DNA from: Candidatus Woesebacteria bacterium UBA925
GTDB lineage: Bacteria; Patescibacteriota; Microgenomatia; UBA8517
DNA: 18,651 bases
NCBI GenBank assembly: GCA_002293705.1
Contig: DBDT01000004.1
Location: 1 to 18,651 of the forward strand
Direction of reading: 5' to 3'
Shown: in pieces, positions 6,946-14,629 of the stretch
Numbering within the stretch: the first letter of the stretch is position 1
Layout of the letters: every line of letters begins with the position of its first letter
Notes under the pieces: model-generated
What the model was told of the DNA's origin: nothing
Database searches by the model: none
The model's input: the letters and a program-made list of their open reading frames with translations, nothing else
Position numbers and translations under genes: made by a program

Positions 6946-7806
6946 AACAACCACAGTGCAGTTGTCATGAGCAGGAATATTCTTAACTTTTTTGTGTTTA
7001 AGCATCTCGGTTGCACCACCTCTGGAGATGACATCCTTCATGGTTGTAGTTGATATTCTTTGAGTTGCCCCATCAGTTGTAAATACAACTGTGTCACCTT
7101 CACTTATGTCAAAAATATAAGTCTCAATTGCCGGTGCTCCATCTGCGCTACCTATTTCCCCAATCACTTTGTTTCTATATTGCAATCTCAAACTAGTTTC
7201 TGGGTCTGGGTTGAGTTTCCCGCCAAATATCCCTTTGGGTCCTTCACCGTGGGAATATCTGTCCATGGTCGCCTGGGCCTTGTAAGCTTCTTCAGTATCA
7301 GCCTCAGTGGCTGAAAGGATTAGTTTCCCGTTTTCGTTTACGACTTTCTGGCGTACGCCTTGGTTGTTGTCTAGTGTCTGAAACACCTCTCCCCGTCCAT
7401 TAATAATAGTTGCCCTAGCATCGCCAGCATTAACAATTAACAACCTTCTTTTTCCACCCTCGCTGAAAGGGACTCCAAATGAAACACAGGCGCCCTGTTG
7501 CGAATCGCTGCATGCTTTCTGCGCGTCCATTAAGAGGCTGTTAACTTCTACGAGGCATTCATTCTTCGATGTAAAATCCCTGTCTCTTAACCCATCAACC
7601 ATAATCTGCTGTATTTTTTTTGCCGCTTCACCGACACCTGCCCCGTCCCCCGAGCCATCGATAACTCCAATGCAGTAAGGTTCAACAACTGCCACATCAT
7701 TGTTAGAATTCCTTGGTCCAATTTCAGTTGCAGCACTTATCTTGATTGGACTTTTCTCTGTCTCATTTTGATGCGACCTTTCGAATCCTGCCCCGTGTGG
7801 TTCCAT
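6934..7806 (-). CDS. PP2C-like (PPM-type) serine/threonine phosphatase domain protein
   Basis: PPM phosphatases are metal-dependent and remove phosphate from Ser/Thr of proteins. The 290-residue product matches the fold motifs in order: R32-N-S-N-N-D37, GVIDGSGDGAG at 47-57 (metal-binding D50, G51), NAGDAR at 126-131, TTDG at 243-246 (metal D245) and HDN at 280-282 (D281) just before the C-terminal strand. The insertion around 165-225 is longer and less typical. An upstream in-frame ATG at 7842 is excluded, because a perfect TATAAT at 7814-7819 lies inside that extension and 7 nt before ATG 7806. That gives a leaderless start. It diverges from mscL. No kinase partner is in the window; the substrate is unknown. 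Confidence 0.85.
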   Translation of the reverse strand: MEPHGAGFERSHQNETEKSPIKISAATEIGPRNSNNDVAVVEPYCIGVIDGSGDGAGVGEAAKKIQQIMVDGLRDRDFTSKNECLVEVNSLLMDAQKACSDSQQGACVSFGVPFSEGGKRRLLIVNAGDARATIINGRGEVFQTLDNNQGVRQKVVNENGKLILSATEADTEEAYKAQATMDRYSHGEGPKGIFGGKLNPDPETSLRLQYRNKVIGEIGSADGAPAIETYIFDISEGDTVVFTTDGATQRISTTTMKDVISRGGATEMLKHKKVKNIPAHDNCTVVVASF

Positions 7807-7813
7807 GTAATAA

Positions 7814-7819
7814 ATTATA
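7814..7819 (-). promoter_or_regulatory. -10 box fixing the phosphatase start (leaderless)
   Basis: Perfect TATAAT, 7 nt before ATG 7806. The -35 region matches only weakly (TGCAAA at 16 nt). It argues against the longer ORF start at 7842. Confidence 0.6.
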
Positions 7820-7868
7820 TTGTTAAATGCCCTGCTTTGCATCCATATCCATTTACTGCAACCAAGGG

Positions 7869-7874
7869 TATAAT
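7869..7874 (+). promoter_or_regulatory. -10 box of mscL
   Basis: Perfect TATAAT. The expected start near 7881 gives a roughly 21-nt leader carrying the Shine-Dalgarno AGAGGTGA, so mscL is in the non-leaderless class. Confidence 0.6.
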
Positions 7875-7901
7875 TGAGCGTAGAAAGAGGTGATTTTTAA
7901 T

Positions 7902-8213
7902 ATGAGTAAAGAACTTCAAAATTTTATGAACTTTGTACGAGAACAGGGAGTGGTTGGTTTGGCAGTGGGTATCATCCTAGGTGGAGCAGTTAGCAAGATT
8001 GTCAGCTCTTTGGTTGAAAACATTGTAACCCCGCTATTGGGATTGGTTTTGGGAGCAGCTGGTAACTTGGCTGAAGCATACATTATGGTTGGAACTGCAA
8101 AAATTGGTTGGGGAGGCTTTGTTTCAACCTTGATTGATTTCTTGGTAATTGCAGCTGTTGTGTATTACGGAGTTAAACTATTGGGCTTGGAAAAGATGGA
8201 CAAGAAAAAGTAA
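7902..8213 (+). CDS. mscL: Large-conductance mechanosensitive channel MscL, short form
   Basis: MscL opens under membrane tension and releases solutes during hypo-osmotic shock. The 103-residue product has the conserved N-terminal helix and pore-lining TM1: VVGLAVGIILGGAVSKIVSSL (17-37) running to VTPLLGLVLG (42-51). TM2 is STLIDFLVIAAVVYYGVKLL (75-94), which matches the family. The family is usually about 130-150 residues. Here the extracellular loop (about 52-70) is short, and the C-terminal helical bundle is reduced to a few lysines (MDKKK). The start is ATG 7902, not GTG 7890, because AGAGGTGA overlaps that GTG and sits correctly for 7902. It is monocistronic, ending at a strong terminator. 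Confidence 0.92.
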   Translation: MSKELQNFMNFVREQGVVGLAVGIILGGAVSKIVSSLVENIVTPLLGLVLGAAGNLAEAYIMVGTAKIGWGGFVSTLIDFLVIAAVVYYGVKLLGLEKMDKKK

Positions 8214-8230
8214 GAGATAAAAAAACAACG

Positions 8231-8257
8231 AAAAAGCTCGGCTAGTCCGAGCTTTTT
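8231..8257. terminator. Bidirectional intrinsic terminator between mscL and the RDD gene
   Basis: An 11-bp perfect stem (8231-8241 with 8247-8257) and 5-nt loop, with T-tracts in both directions. The first base of the RDD stop codon falls in the stem. Confidence 0.9.
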
Positions 8258-8883
8258 TATGTAATGTTACTTAAATCCGGCTCTTCCCAGTTGGAGTCGG
8301 GAACCTCATATTCATTTCCATCACCCTCATCCATTTGCCTGATCATTGGCGCAACATCTTCAAGCTGCATGATTAGGTTTTGCGCACTCTTGAATAGAGC
8401 CAATGTGAATATTATTGAAAGTAAAGAGAGAGCTCCGAAGGTTACTATAGTGGCAAGAAGATTGGCGCCACTTTCACCTTCAACCACTTCGCTTTGTGCA
8501 GCCAAGTCGTGCCAGCCCCTTCTCTTTTCATCTCTAAATATCCAAAAGTATCCAAGCATTAGAAGGGAGCTTGCCAGTTGCTGTCCAATGGTGACTCTAA
8601 ATATTGCTCTTTTGAAGGTAAGGTGTCTGCCGTTTCCGCGGACAACCTTAATACCCATAACAAGTTTTCCGATACTTCCGCCAAGTTCTGAAGTTAAATA
8701 TGCCTGACCAAGAGTGTAAAAAATAGCTGTAAACACCAGGAAAGAAATTGAGAGCATGGCCGTCTCAACTGGGTTTTGGGAAAGTGAAACTGCCAGCACT
8801 AAGCCTCCAAGTGAAATTGCAATCAACAGTAGGCTGTCAACAAAGACTGCACTTATTCTTTTTACAAGATTTGCTGGTTTCAT
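8257..8883 (-). CDS. RDD-family membrane protein
   Basis: RDD proteins are small integral membrane proteins of mostly unknown transport-related role. The 208-residue protein has the hallmarks: KRISAVFVDSLLL (8-20, R9 and D16) in the first helix, GGSIGKLVMGIKVVRGNG (68-85), and RRGWHDLAAQSEVV (122-135) ending the domain. Hydrophobic segments lie at about 10-32, 40-65, 98-116 and 142-166, followed by an acidic cytoplasmic-type tail of about 40 residues. The start ATG overlaps the stop of the upstream membrane protein gene by 4 nt (8880-8883), indicating translational coupling. No Shine-Dalgarno was needed or seen. It ends in a bidirectional terminator. Confidence 0.87.
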   Translation of the reverse strand: MKPANLVKRISAVFVDSLLLIAISLGGLVLAVSLSQNPVETAMLSISFLVFTAIFYTLGQAYLTSELGGSIGKLVMGIKVVRGNGRHLTFKRAIFRVTIGQQLASSLLMLGYFWIFRDEKRRGWHDLAAQSEVVEGESGANLLATIVTFGALSLLSIIFTLALFKSAQNLIMQLEDVAPMIRQMDEGDGNEYEVPDSNWEEPDLSNIT

Positions 8884-9797
8884 ATTTTTACGTGAGTATG
8901 TGCCTCTTCTTTTTTAACTAAATACTCAAAGTGTTGGTTCCAATTAGCTTCAGTAATTACCCTCAAAGCTGCAAATAAAACTGTGGAGAGCGCACCTATT
9001 AAAAGCAGGCTTATGAAGTTTGCAGGTACAAATAGAGATAGAACCCCAAAAGAGATTGCAGCAAAGATGGTTAAAAAGGTGTTTCCTGCTGCTAGGCCTA
9101 GGCAGCTTAGGGTGAAGTGCTTTGCAATAGACATACCCCTTTTGAGTGCTAGCTTGCTGCTTAAGCCTTTAACGACAACAAGTCTGATTGCAACTGGGGC
9201 AGAGAGTGCCAGAAGAATTAAAAAGTATGCAGATGCTATTGCGATTATTAGGGTTGAAATTAGTACCAAAGCAAATGAGATAAACCCATCAATTCCAATT
9301 GCTCTAAATAGCCCCTGAATACCTGCGATAATCATTGAAGAAGAGATGGCTCCAGCAATTACAACTAAAGCTCTAACTGTGAGTTTGATTTGCAAAACAA
9401 CTAATTGTCTGCCATGAACTATGGCGTGTCCAGAAATCGTTGACAGGTGCACCTTCTCACCTGATCTTGCTTTTTGAATCCCGTAAATTATTGCTCCGCT
9501 GACCCACGCATAGGCAATGTATGCTAGGGCAGTTGCCGCGAAAACAAATAAAACAGCTGCAAAAAAGAATACAACCCATGTAAGTAGGCTGGTTTGTGAA
9601 ATCATGTTGGCCAACTGACCCATAGCATCAGTTAGTCTTTCTGCTCCACCAAGTTGTGTATAGTTTGCCGCCTCAGCCTCAGCAGTTTCCCTGGTGTAGT
9701 TACCGGCTCCAGCTAAAAGAATGGCAGGAACACACAACCATGGATTGGTTTTAACAATATTGTATGAAGATTTGGTGTAGGAGATGAATTTTTTCAT
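8880..9797 (-). CDS. Polytopic membrane protein, partner of the RDD protein
   Basis: No confident family. The 305-residue protein has about six strongly hydrophobic segments: a weak one near 18-33 and clear ones near 72-107, 135-163, 170-208, 228-262 and 265-282. A hydrophilic extracellular or periplasmic-type loop lies between the first two. Conserved-looking turns include KGLSSKLALKRGMS before the last pair. The layout recalls the DUF-type membrane proteins often found beside RDD proteins (inference). It overlaps the RDD gene by ATGA and follows the giant secreted protein gene by 52 bp, with no strong hairpin between, so the three may form one operon. No Shine-Dalgarno, and I could not fix a promoter. 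Confidence 0.75.
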   Translation of the reverse strand: MKKFISYTKSSYNIVKTNPWLCVPAILLAGAGNYTRETAEAEAANYTQLGGAERLTDAMGQLANMISQTSLLTWVVFFFAAVLFVFAATALAYIAYAWVSGAIIYGIQKARSGEKVHLSTISGHAIVHGRQLVVLQIKLTVRALVVIAGAISSSMIIAGIQGLFRAIGIDGFISFALVLISTLIIAIASAYFLILLALSAPVAIRLVVVKGLSSKLALKRGMSIAKHFTLSCLGLAAGNTFLTIFAAISFGVLSLFVPANFISLLLIGALSTVLFAALRVITEANWNQHFEYLVKKEEAHTHVKI

Positions 9798-9849
9798 AAA
9801 TACTACTTCTTTAGAGTACTCGTTTTATGAAAACTGTGTCAATCAACTA

Positions 9850-12800
9850 TTAATTGATTGAAAAATTCAAAACAGCATCAACTACATGGTCATAATATTC
9901 AACAGTAATTGAGGTGCTGCCAGATAAATTCATGGTGTGGGTGTAAGTGGTTGCAGATTGATTGATCCATTTATCTATAACCAATACTCCATTAACAAAT
10001 ACACGAACTCCATCGTCAGCTGTGACGCTGATTGTGTACTGTCTAGGTGAAAAGGTCATTGTCCTAGTGAACCTAGCAGAAAAATCTTCGTTTCTAACCC
10101 CTGCTATAGGGCTATTTACACCCCAGTTAAAGTTGAGTTCTGGGTAGTTAGCATTTGCAGCTGGTGATCCAGCTAGGCTAATGTTATTCCAAAAACTTCC
10201 ACTCCAAACACTGCTAGCAGTTGGTGTTGGGGTAGGAGCAATTGTTGGTGTTGGGCTTGGCACTATGGTTGGTGCAATGGTTGGAGTGGCAGTAGGTGTA
10301 GGCGCAACAGTAGGTGCTGGTGTAACTGTTGGTGTTGGGCTTATGGTTGGTTGTGGCGTGATTGGCGCAATCATTGTCCAGCTAAGCTCAAGAACTGCAT
10401 CAACATATTTTTCGTAATACTCAAGAACAACATCATGATCTGTGTGGAAAGGGGCAATATAGTCGTATGTGTAGGTAGTAGCAGACTGGTCTATAAACTT
10501 ATCAATAACAGTTGCACCATTAATCTTAAGCCTTACTCCATCATCAGCCCTAACTGTGAATCTGTAGATTCCAGGCTCGTGAAGGTGAAGCATTCTGCTT
10601 GCTCTTATTGAAAAATTGTCAGCTGGCACCCCAGCACTTGGTGCTCCAAGTCCCAAGTTGTAATCAATGTTAGCTTTTTGCTCAACCTTTATTGGTGATC
10701 CTGAAAGGGTCACTCCAGAGAAATATTCTACATTCCATGTTGTGGGCACTGGGGGCATTGTAGGGTGTGGTGTCATGGTTGGTGCAACTGTTGGAGTTGC
10801 AGTTGGTGTTGGACTTGGCACTATGGTTGGAGTGGCAGTAGGTGTAGGCGCAATAGTAGGTACTGGTGTGACAGTTGGTGTTGGGGTTGGACTTGGTGTT
10901 ACTGTTGGGTCTGGGATGAACACATATGAGACAGAAAGAGTGGCATCAACGTATTTTTCGTAATACTCAACAACTATTTCTTGGTGGGCGGCACTAGAAG
11001 CTCTGTAGTCAAAATTGTATGTGGTTGCAGATTGATCAATGAATCTATCAAATACAGTGTTGCCGCCAATTTTAACTCTGACTCCATCATCGGCCCTAAC
11101 TGTGAATCTGTAGATCCCATTTGGATTAAAGTGGATCCCCTTGGTTGCTCTTAAAGAAAACATCTCGGCACCAACTCCTGCCTCAGGCTGACCCATACCC
11201 CAGTTGAAGTCGATGTTTTCATAATCTTTACTCAAAATCGGTGCTCCTGATAGGGTTATGCCTGCAAAATAATCAACTGACCAATTAGATCCCATGTGCG
11301 GTGTGGCCGTAGGGGTTGGGCTAGGTGTTGGGGTAGGCGCAACAGTAGGTGTAGGTGCAATTGTTGGAGTTGGCGTTGGGCTTGTGGTTGGGCTAGGCGA
11401 GACAGCACTAATACTCATCTGTGCTGTGGCTCCTACTGCATTTTCATAGTATTCCATCACAAAAGTGTGTACTCCGGCGGTTAGATTCACTACGTGCTCG
11501 TATTGTGTTGGAGCCTGATCTTTCCATTGATCAATTACAGTCACACCATCAATAATTACGCGGACTCCATCATCGGCTCTCACTGTTATTGAGTGTGCTC
11601 CGGCTTGGGTGGTAATGGACTTGCTGAATCTGGCTGAAAATCCATCATTTTGCACAAGAGGTGAAGGTGAGCCGCCGCCCCATTCAAAGTCCACCAGCTC
11701 AACTGTTTGGGTTAAAACAGGGGAGCCTGAAAGGCTCATGTTGTTGAAGTACTGTGCATTTACATTTTTGAATAAGTTCTCTTCAATTTGATAGTTGGCA
11801 ACAAGGGTCATTGGGCTATTTGTGGCTTCGTAGGTTTGCACTCTAGCTCCACCGTTTGACCAACCTGTAAATCTATACTTGTTACCACCGAGTATTTGAG
11901 TTTGAGGCGCCTCAACCTCTCTAATAAACCCAACAACTTGTTCAAAGTTGTATGGAGTTGTAATCGGGCTTCCGTCCAGAAGTAGATTTAGCCCCTCAAC
12001 ATTAGTATTTAGGCTGATATTAGTTTTGTTGGGGTAAAGGCTGAGTGTGGCCCTGCCAACAAGACCAGCTGGGTCAGTGGCGGTTGCGTGAATTTCTAGC
12101 CACACATCAGGATCAGCCTCACCAGTTTTTGCGGTTGGAACACTGTGAGCGCGACCTGTTACAGGTCCAAAGTATGGGTGGTAGTGGCTGTCGTGGCCAA
12201 ACCTGACCTCAGTTACAATTTGTGAGTCTGAAATGTCATTACCAACACTGTCAACTGCGTGTACTGTGTAGGAGATTGTGTCTCCTGCTTTCCAAGTAGT
12301 GCCAGGGGCAGGGGAGCCGATTGTTACAACTGGGGGAATTCCAACCTGAATTGTTATTGGAATTGCCAACACGCTACTTGTTCCATCTGAAACAGTAAGC
12401 TCAACGATGTATGATCCGTTGGCCAAATATGTGTGGCTAGGATTTTTGACAGTTGATGTATTTCCATCCCCAAAATCCCACAAGTAGCTAAGTGGATCGC
12501 CATTGGGATCACTGCTACCCTCAGCGCTAAAGTTGACTGTAAATGGTGAAGTTGCTCCTGATGTTTGTGATGCGGTGGCCACTGCCTGTGGTATCTCATT
12601 GCCCTCTGAATACAACACTCTGTATAGCCTGCCTGGCCAGAAGGTTAGATAGTACATTGAGCCATCAGTCCCAATCTTCATATCAACAACACTTCCAGCT
12701 GAAGTGTCAAAGTCTTGTACTGAAGTGATTTGACCAAAAGAGTTGGTGGTTGCAGTTTTTATAAAACCACGAGCGTAATCTCCAAAAAACAGTTTACCTT

Positions 12801-13704
12801 GATAGGAAAGTGGGAATAGTGAACTTTCATATGTTGGCCCCATTGTGACTGCTGAGCTGACCCCATCGTGGTTATAGGTATAGGCGGGGTTTGTGGTGGC
12901 TGGGGTGATACACAATCCTTCACAAAGTGGCCAACCATAATTTTTACCTTTCTCAATTAGATTAATCTCCTCCCAAGTTGAGCTACCCACATCTCCTGCC
13001 CAAAGTCTTCCAGAGCTATCAATTGAAAATCTCCATGGATTTCTAAGTCCATATGCCCAAATAGCAGGATTGGCCCCAGCAATACCTACAAATGGATTGT
13101 CGCCAGGAATTGACCCATCAGGGTTAATTCTTAATATCTTTCCATGTGGATTGGTCAGGTCTTGTGCATTTGGTGGATAACCATTATCTCCAACTGCAAA
13201 GTAAATCTTGCCATCAAGTCCAAAAGCAATGGTTCCACCAACGTGTAGTTGTTCACTTGGTGTAGTTGTCTGAAAAAGGATGAGAGGGGAGCCTGTGGCT
13301 ATATCAGATTCTGCTGTAAAGCGAACCAAGTAGTTAAGCTTGTCAGCGGCAGTGTAGTAGAAATAGACATATTTGTTGCTTAAAAAATTGGGATCAAAGG
13401 CGACTCCAATTAATCCTCGGTCTCCGGTTGATTGAGAAGGTAGGGTCACAAATGGGGTAGGAAGAAGTGAGCCATTTTTGAATATCTTTACAACCCCTTG
13501 TCTTTCAAGAATAAAAATTCTTCCATCTGGGGCAATTCCAAAGCCAGTGGGTCCAGTTAGTCCACTACTTATGACAGTTTGGGTTTGAAAGTGGGTTGGA
13601 GGGGCTGCTGTAGCACTGTTTGCAGTAAAAATTGCAACAAAGCCAAGAATTAATGTGAGGATGATTGAGATTATTTTTTGCATGCCAATTTTGAAATTGG
13701 GCAA
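9850..13704 (-). CDS. Secreted glucose/sorbosone dehydrogenase-like protein with PKD and four PA14 domains
   Basis: A 1284-codon exported protein. After a signal peptide (about 8-34, ending NSATAA), a six-bladed propeller of the glucose/sorbosone dehydrogenase family spans about 45-370. It has GDRGLIGVAFDP, H154-V-G-G, AVGDNG and YGLRNPWRF, the family positions for the active-site His and Arg. A PKD domain follows (about 372-454, with WDFGDG). Then come an unassigned beta domain (455-558) and a repeat-type domain ending FTGWSNGG...VANY (559-640). Four PA14 domains lie near 642-765, 805-925, 985-1110 and 1170-1284, each with RADDGVRV or TADDGVRV. Pro/Thr linkers separate them. No cell-wall or membrane anchor at the C-terminus. 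TTG 13704 has only a 2-3 nt leader; ATG 13683 is the alternative start. Sugar oxidation needs PQQ; adhesion or glycan binding is equally plausible. Confidence 0.88.
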   Translation of the reverse strand: MPNFKIGMQKIISIILTLILGFVAIFTANSATAAPPTHFQTQTVISSGLTGPTGFGIAPDGRIFILERQGVVKIFKNGSLLPTPFVTLPSQSTGDRGLIGVAFDPNFLSNKYVYFYYTAADKLNYLVRFTAESDIATGSPLILFQTTTPSEQLHVGGTIAFGLDGKIYFAVGDNGYPPNAQDLTNPHGKILRINPDGSIPGDNPFVGIAGANPAIWAYGLRNPWRFSIDSSGRLWAGDVGSSTWEEINLIEKGKNYGWPLCEGLCITPATTNPAYTYNHDGVSSAVTMGPTYESSLFPLSYQGKLFFGDYARGFIKTATTNSFGQITSVQDFDTSAGSVVDMKIGTDGSMYYLTFWPGRLYRVLYSEGNEIPQAVATASQTSGATSPFTVNFSAEGSSDPNGDPLSYLWDFGDGNTSTVKNPSHTYLANGSYIVELTVSDGTSSVLAIPITIQVGIPPVVTIGSPAPGTTWKAGDTISYTVHAVDSVGNDISDSQIVTEVRFGHDSHYHPYFGPVTGRAHSVPTAKTGEADPDVWLEIHATATDPAGLVGRATLSLYPNKTNISLNTNVEGLNLLLDGSPITTPYNFEQVVGFIREVEAPQTQILGGNKYRFTGWSNGGARVQTYEATNSPMTLVANYQIEENLFKNVNAQYFNNMSLSGSPVLTQTVELVDFEWGGGSPSPLVQNDGFSARFSKSITTQAGAHSITVRADDGVRVIIDGVTVIDQWKDQAPTQYEHVVNLTAGVHTFVMEYYENAVGATAQMSISAVSPSPTTSPTPTPTIAPTPTVAPTPTPSPTPTATPHMGSNWSVDYFAGITLSGAPILSKDYENIDFNWGMGQPEAGVGAEMFSLRATKGIHFNPNGIYRFTVRADDGVRVKIGGNTVFDRFIDQSATTYNFDYRASSAAHQEIVVEYYEKYVDATLSVSYVFIPDPTVTPSPTPTPTVTPVPTIAPTPTATPTIVPSPTPTATPTVAPTMTPHPTMPPVPTTWNVEYFSGVTLSGSPIKVEQKANIDYNLGLGAPSAGVPADNFSIRASRMLHLHEPGIYRFTVRADDGVRLKINGATVIDKFIDQSATTYTYDYIAPFHTDHDVVLEYYEKYVDAVLELSWTMIAPITPQPTISPTPTVTPAPTVAPTPTATPTIAPTIVPSPTPTIAPTPTPTASSVWSGSFWNNISLAGSPAANANYPELNFNWGVNSPIAGVRNEDFSARFTRTMTFSPRQYTISVTADDGVRVFVNGVLVIDKWINQSATTYTHTMNLSGSTSITVEYYDHVVDAVLNFSIN
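10205..10365 (-). repeat. Pro-Thr linker repeat 3 (between PA14-3 and PA14-4)
   Basis: Imperfect tandem 6- to 12-bp units encoding (A)PTPT-type linker within the giant protein. The same units recur at the other two linkers. Confidence 0.75.
10755..10915 (-). repeat. Pro-Thr linker repeat 2 (between PA14-2 and PA14-3)
   Basis: About 50 codons of Pro-Thr-Ala/Val units with near-identical DNA stretches shared with the block at 10205-10365. Confidence 0.75.
11295..11400 (-). repeat. Pro-Thr linker repeat 1 (between PA14-1 and PA14-2)
   Basis: About 35 codons of PTP/APTP units, the shortest of the three linkers. Slipped-strand length change by whole codons is expected to be possible. Confidence 0.7.
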
Positions 13705-13712
13705 GTTGGGGG

Positions 13713-13741
13713 ATTATATAACTATGAGGGGTTTTGTGCAA
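13713..13741 (-). promoter_or_regulatory. Promoter of the giant secreted protein gene
   Basis: -35 TTGCAC (13736-13741), exactly 17 nt, -10 TATAAT (13713-13718). The predicted start near 13706 is 2-3 nt before TTG 13704 and about 24 nt before ATG 13683. An inverted repeat (CCAATTT/AAATTGG) lies just before the ATG, and no Shine-Dalgarno is seen. Confidence 0.75.
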
Positions 13742-13807
13742 CCGATAGTTTTGTAAAGTGGATATTTGGGGGGGGCGATTGTAATCATCACTGTGTTTGG
13801 AAGTAAA

Positions 13808-13830
13808 TCCCTCGCCACATGCGCGAGGGA
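13808..13830 (-). terminator. Hairpin terminator of the 114-aa gene
   Basis: TCCCTCGC (13808-13815) pairs with GCGAGGGA (13823-13830) around a 7-nt loop, 10 bp after the stop codon. Only a short T run follows. Confidence 0.7.
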
Positions 13831-13840
13831 TCAGGTGAGA

Positions 13841-14185
13841 TTAAGCAGTCTCTGGCACTGCATCTCCCTTAAGATCTCCGATACTTTCATGCAACTTACC
13901 CCACTCATTCGGAGAGATTGATACCAGCTTGTGCACACGCGACCCATCTATATTCAAAATCAGTCTGATGTGCACTTGGCCACCGTCAAGACTTGCAGTC
14001 ATCTTGGCGCCGTAATCATTTGTGCAATATCCAGCATCACTCTCCATTTTAAGAGTGATGCTGCTAATTCCAGAAACTGGAAATTGAGCACAAATACCCT
14101 GAACTGTAACCTGAACTTGACCATTAGATGCAAGCTCAACTTGCACGCCTGCAGTAGAGAAAATCACACGACCATTTGCACTCAT
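13841..14185 (-). CDS. Hypothetical beta-rich protein, 114 aa
   Basis: No family recognised. The 114-residue product alternates hydrophobic and polar residues (GRVIFSTAGVQVELASNGQV), suggesting a small beta-sandwich or barrel. It has two cysteines (C32, C54), no signal peptide and no membrane segment. The ORF can be read from GTG 14197, but that codon overlaps GGAGGT (14190-14195), which lies 4 nt before ATG 14185; 14185 is therefore the start. Extended -10 TGTTAAGAT at 14217-14225 and a hairpin after the stop make it a self-contained cassette. It is the third of three similar cassettes in a row. Function unknown. Confidence 0.75.
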   Translation of the reverse strand: MSANGRVIFSTAGVQVELASNGQVQVTVQGICAQFPVSGISSITLKMESDAGYCTNDYGAKMTASLDGGQVHIRLILNIDGSRVHKLVSISPNEWGKLHESIGDLKGDAVPETA

Positions 14186-14189
14186 GGCA

Positions 14190-14195
14190 ACCTCC
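14190..14195 (-). promoter_or_regulatory. Shine-Dalgarno deciding the start at 14185
   Basis: GGAGGT is placed 4 nt upstream of ATG 14185 and overlaps the alternative GTG frame start. Same spacing as at 568-573. Confidence 0.75.
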
Positions 14196-14216
14196 ACATC
14201 TCTTCTCCCTGATCGA

Positions 14217-14225
14217 ATCTTAACA
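14217..14225 (-). promoter_or_regulatory. Extended -10 promoter of the 114-aa gene
   Basis: TGTTAAGAT: TGn (14223-14225) plus TAAGAT (14217-14222), immediately after the preceding gene's terminator. No good -35. Confidence 0.45.
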
Positions 14226-14243
14226 TTTTTTGGGTATAAGAAA

Positions 14244-14262
14244 AGCCCGGCTATGCCGGGCT
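14244..14262 (-). terminator. Intrinsic terminator of the 82-aa gene
   Basis: AGCCCGGC (14244-14251) pairs with GCCGGGCT (14255-14262) around a 3-nt loop, followed by TTTT on the minus strand. Confidence 0.85.
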
Positions 14263-14268
14263 ACTAAG

Positions 14269-14517
14269 TTACCCCCTGGGTGAAAGTGCGATCACAATTT
14301 GGCTATCAGCCCCAGAGTGTGTAGAGCAAAGACCTACACCACCACTGCAATCAGTGGTATTCGTAAGGACAAATGCACCACACTTTGGACACCTACAGAC
14401 GAGGTAGCCAAGGTAGTGCGACATATGATCATACTTTCGCACCATTGTCCCATTGGGGCCTTCGATCATCGCATGAAACTCACCCGGCTCGTCGAATATT
14501 TGCGGATTAAATGCCAC
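14269..14517 (-). CDS. Small cysteine-rich, possibly zinc-binding protein, 82 aa
   Basis: No family recognised. The reading frame is open far upstream, but that extension runs through the previous gene's terminator, so it cannot be the real start. AAGGAGG at 14522-14528 lies 4 nt before GTG 14517, giving an 82-residue product. It has C41-R-C43-P-K-C46-G and then C57, C64 and H67, a ligand set that could bind one or two zinc ions. H31 and H34 lie just before. The rest is polar, with no membrane segment. It has an extended -10 promoter (14555-14584) and a terminator: a self-contained cassette between two similar ones. Function unknown. Confidence 0.72.
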   Translation of the reverse strand: MAFNPQIFDEPGEFHAMIEGPNGTMVRKYDHMSHYLGYLVCRCPKCGAFVLTNTTDCSGGVGLCSTHSGADSQIVIALSPRG

Positions 14518-14521
14518 ATTG

Positions 14522-14528
14522 CCTCCTT
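14522..14528 (-). promoter_or_regulatory. Shine-Dalgarno selecting the GTG start at 14517
   Basis: AAGGAGG, 4 nt upstream of GTG 14517. An ATG two bases after the motif is in another frame that stops quickly. Confidence 0.7.
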
Positions 14529-14554
14529 GTATAGGTACTGAAAATAGGTAGGTG

Positions 14555-14584
14555 ATTATAACACAATACCCCATAAGAAGTGAA
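14555..14584 (-). promoter_or_regulatory. Promoter of the 82-aa gene
   Basis: -35 TTCACT (14579-14584), 18 nt, -10 TATAAT (14555-14560) with the extended TGT (14561-14563). The expected leader is about 30 nt. Confidence 0.65.
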
Positions 14585-14593
14585 ATGCATGAA

Positions 14594-14619
14594 AAACGGG
14601 CAGACGAATCTGCCCGTTT
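14594..14619 (-). terminator. Intrinsic terminator of the 51-aa gene
   Basis: An 11-bp perfect stem (14594-14604 with 14609-14619) and a 4-nt loop, followed by TTTTT on the minus strand. Confidence 0.88.
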
Positions 14620-14629
14620 CTGAGGGGTG

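Noticed and set aside
9840..9860. Terminator after the giant secreted protein gene
   Set aside because: The CAATCAA/TTGATTG stem is AT-only apart from a few pairs, overlaps the stop codon and lacks a U-tract, so an operon with the downstream membrane genes remains possible.
10181..10963. Plus-strand Gly/Val-rich ORFs and a possible CRISPR-like repeat array
   Set aside because: They are the antisense of the Pro-Thr linkers. The units are short, irregular, in frame with the giant protein and lack unique spacers.
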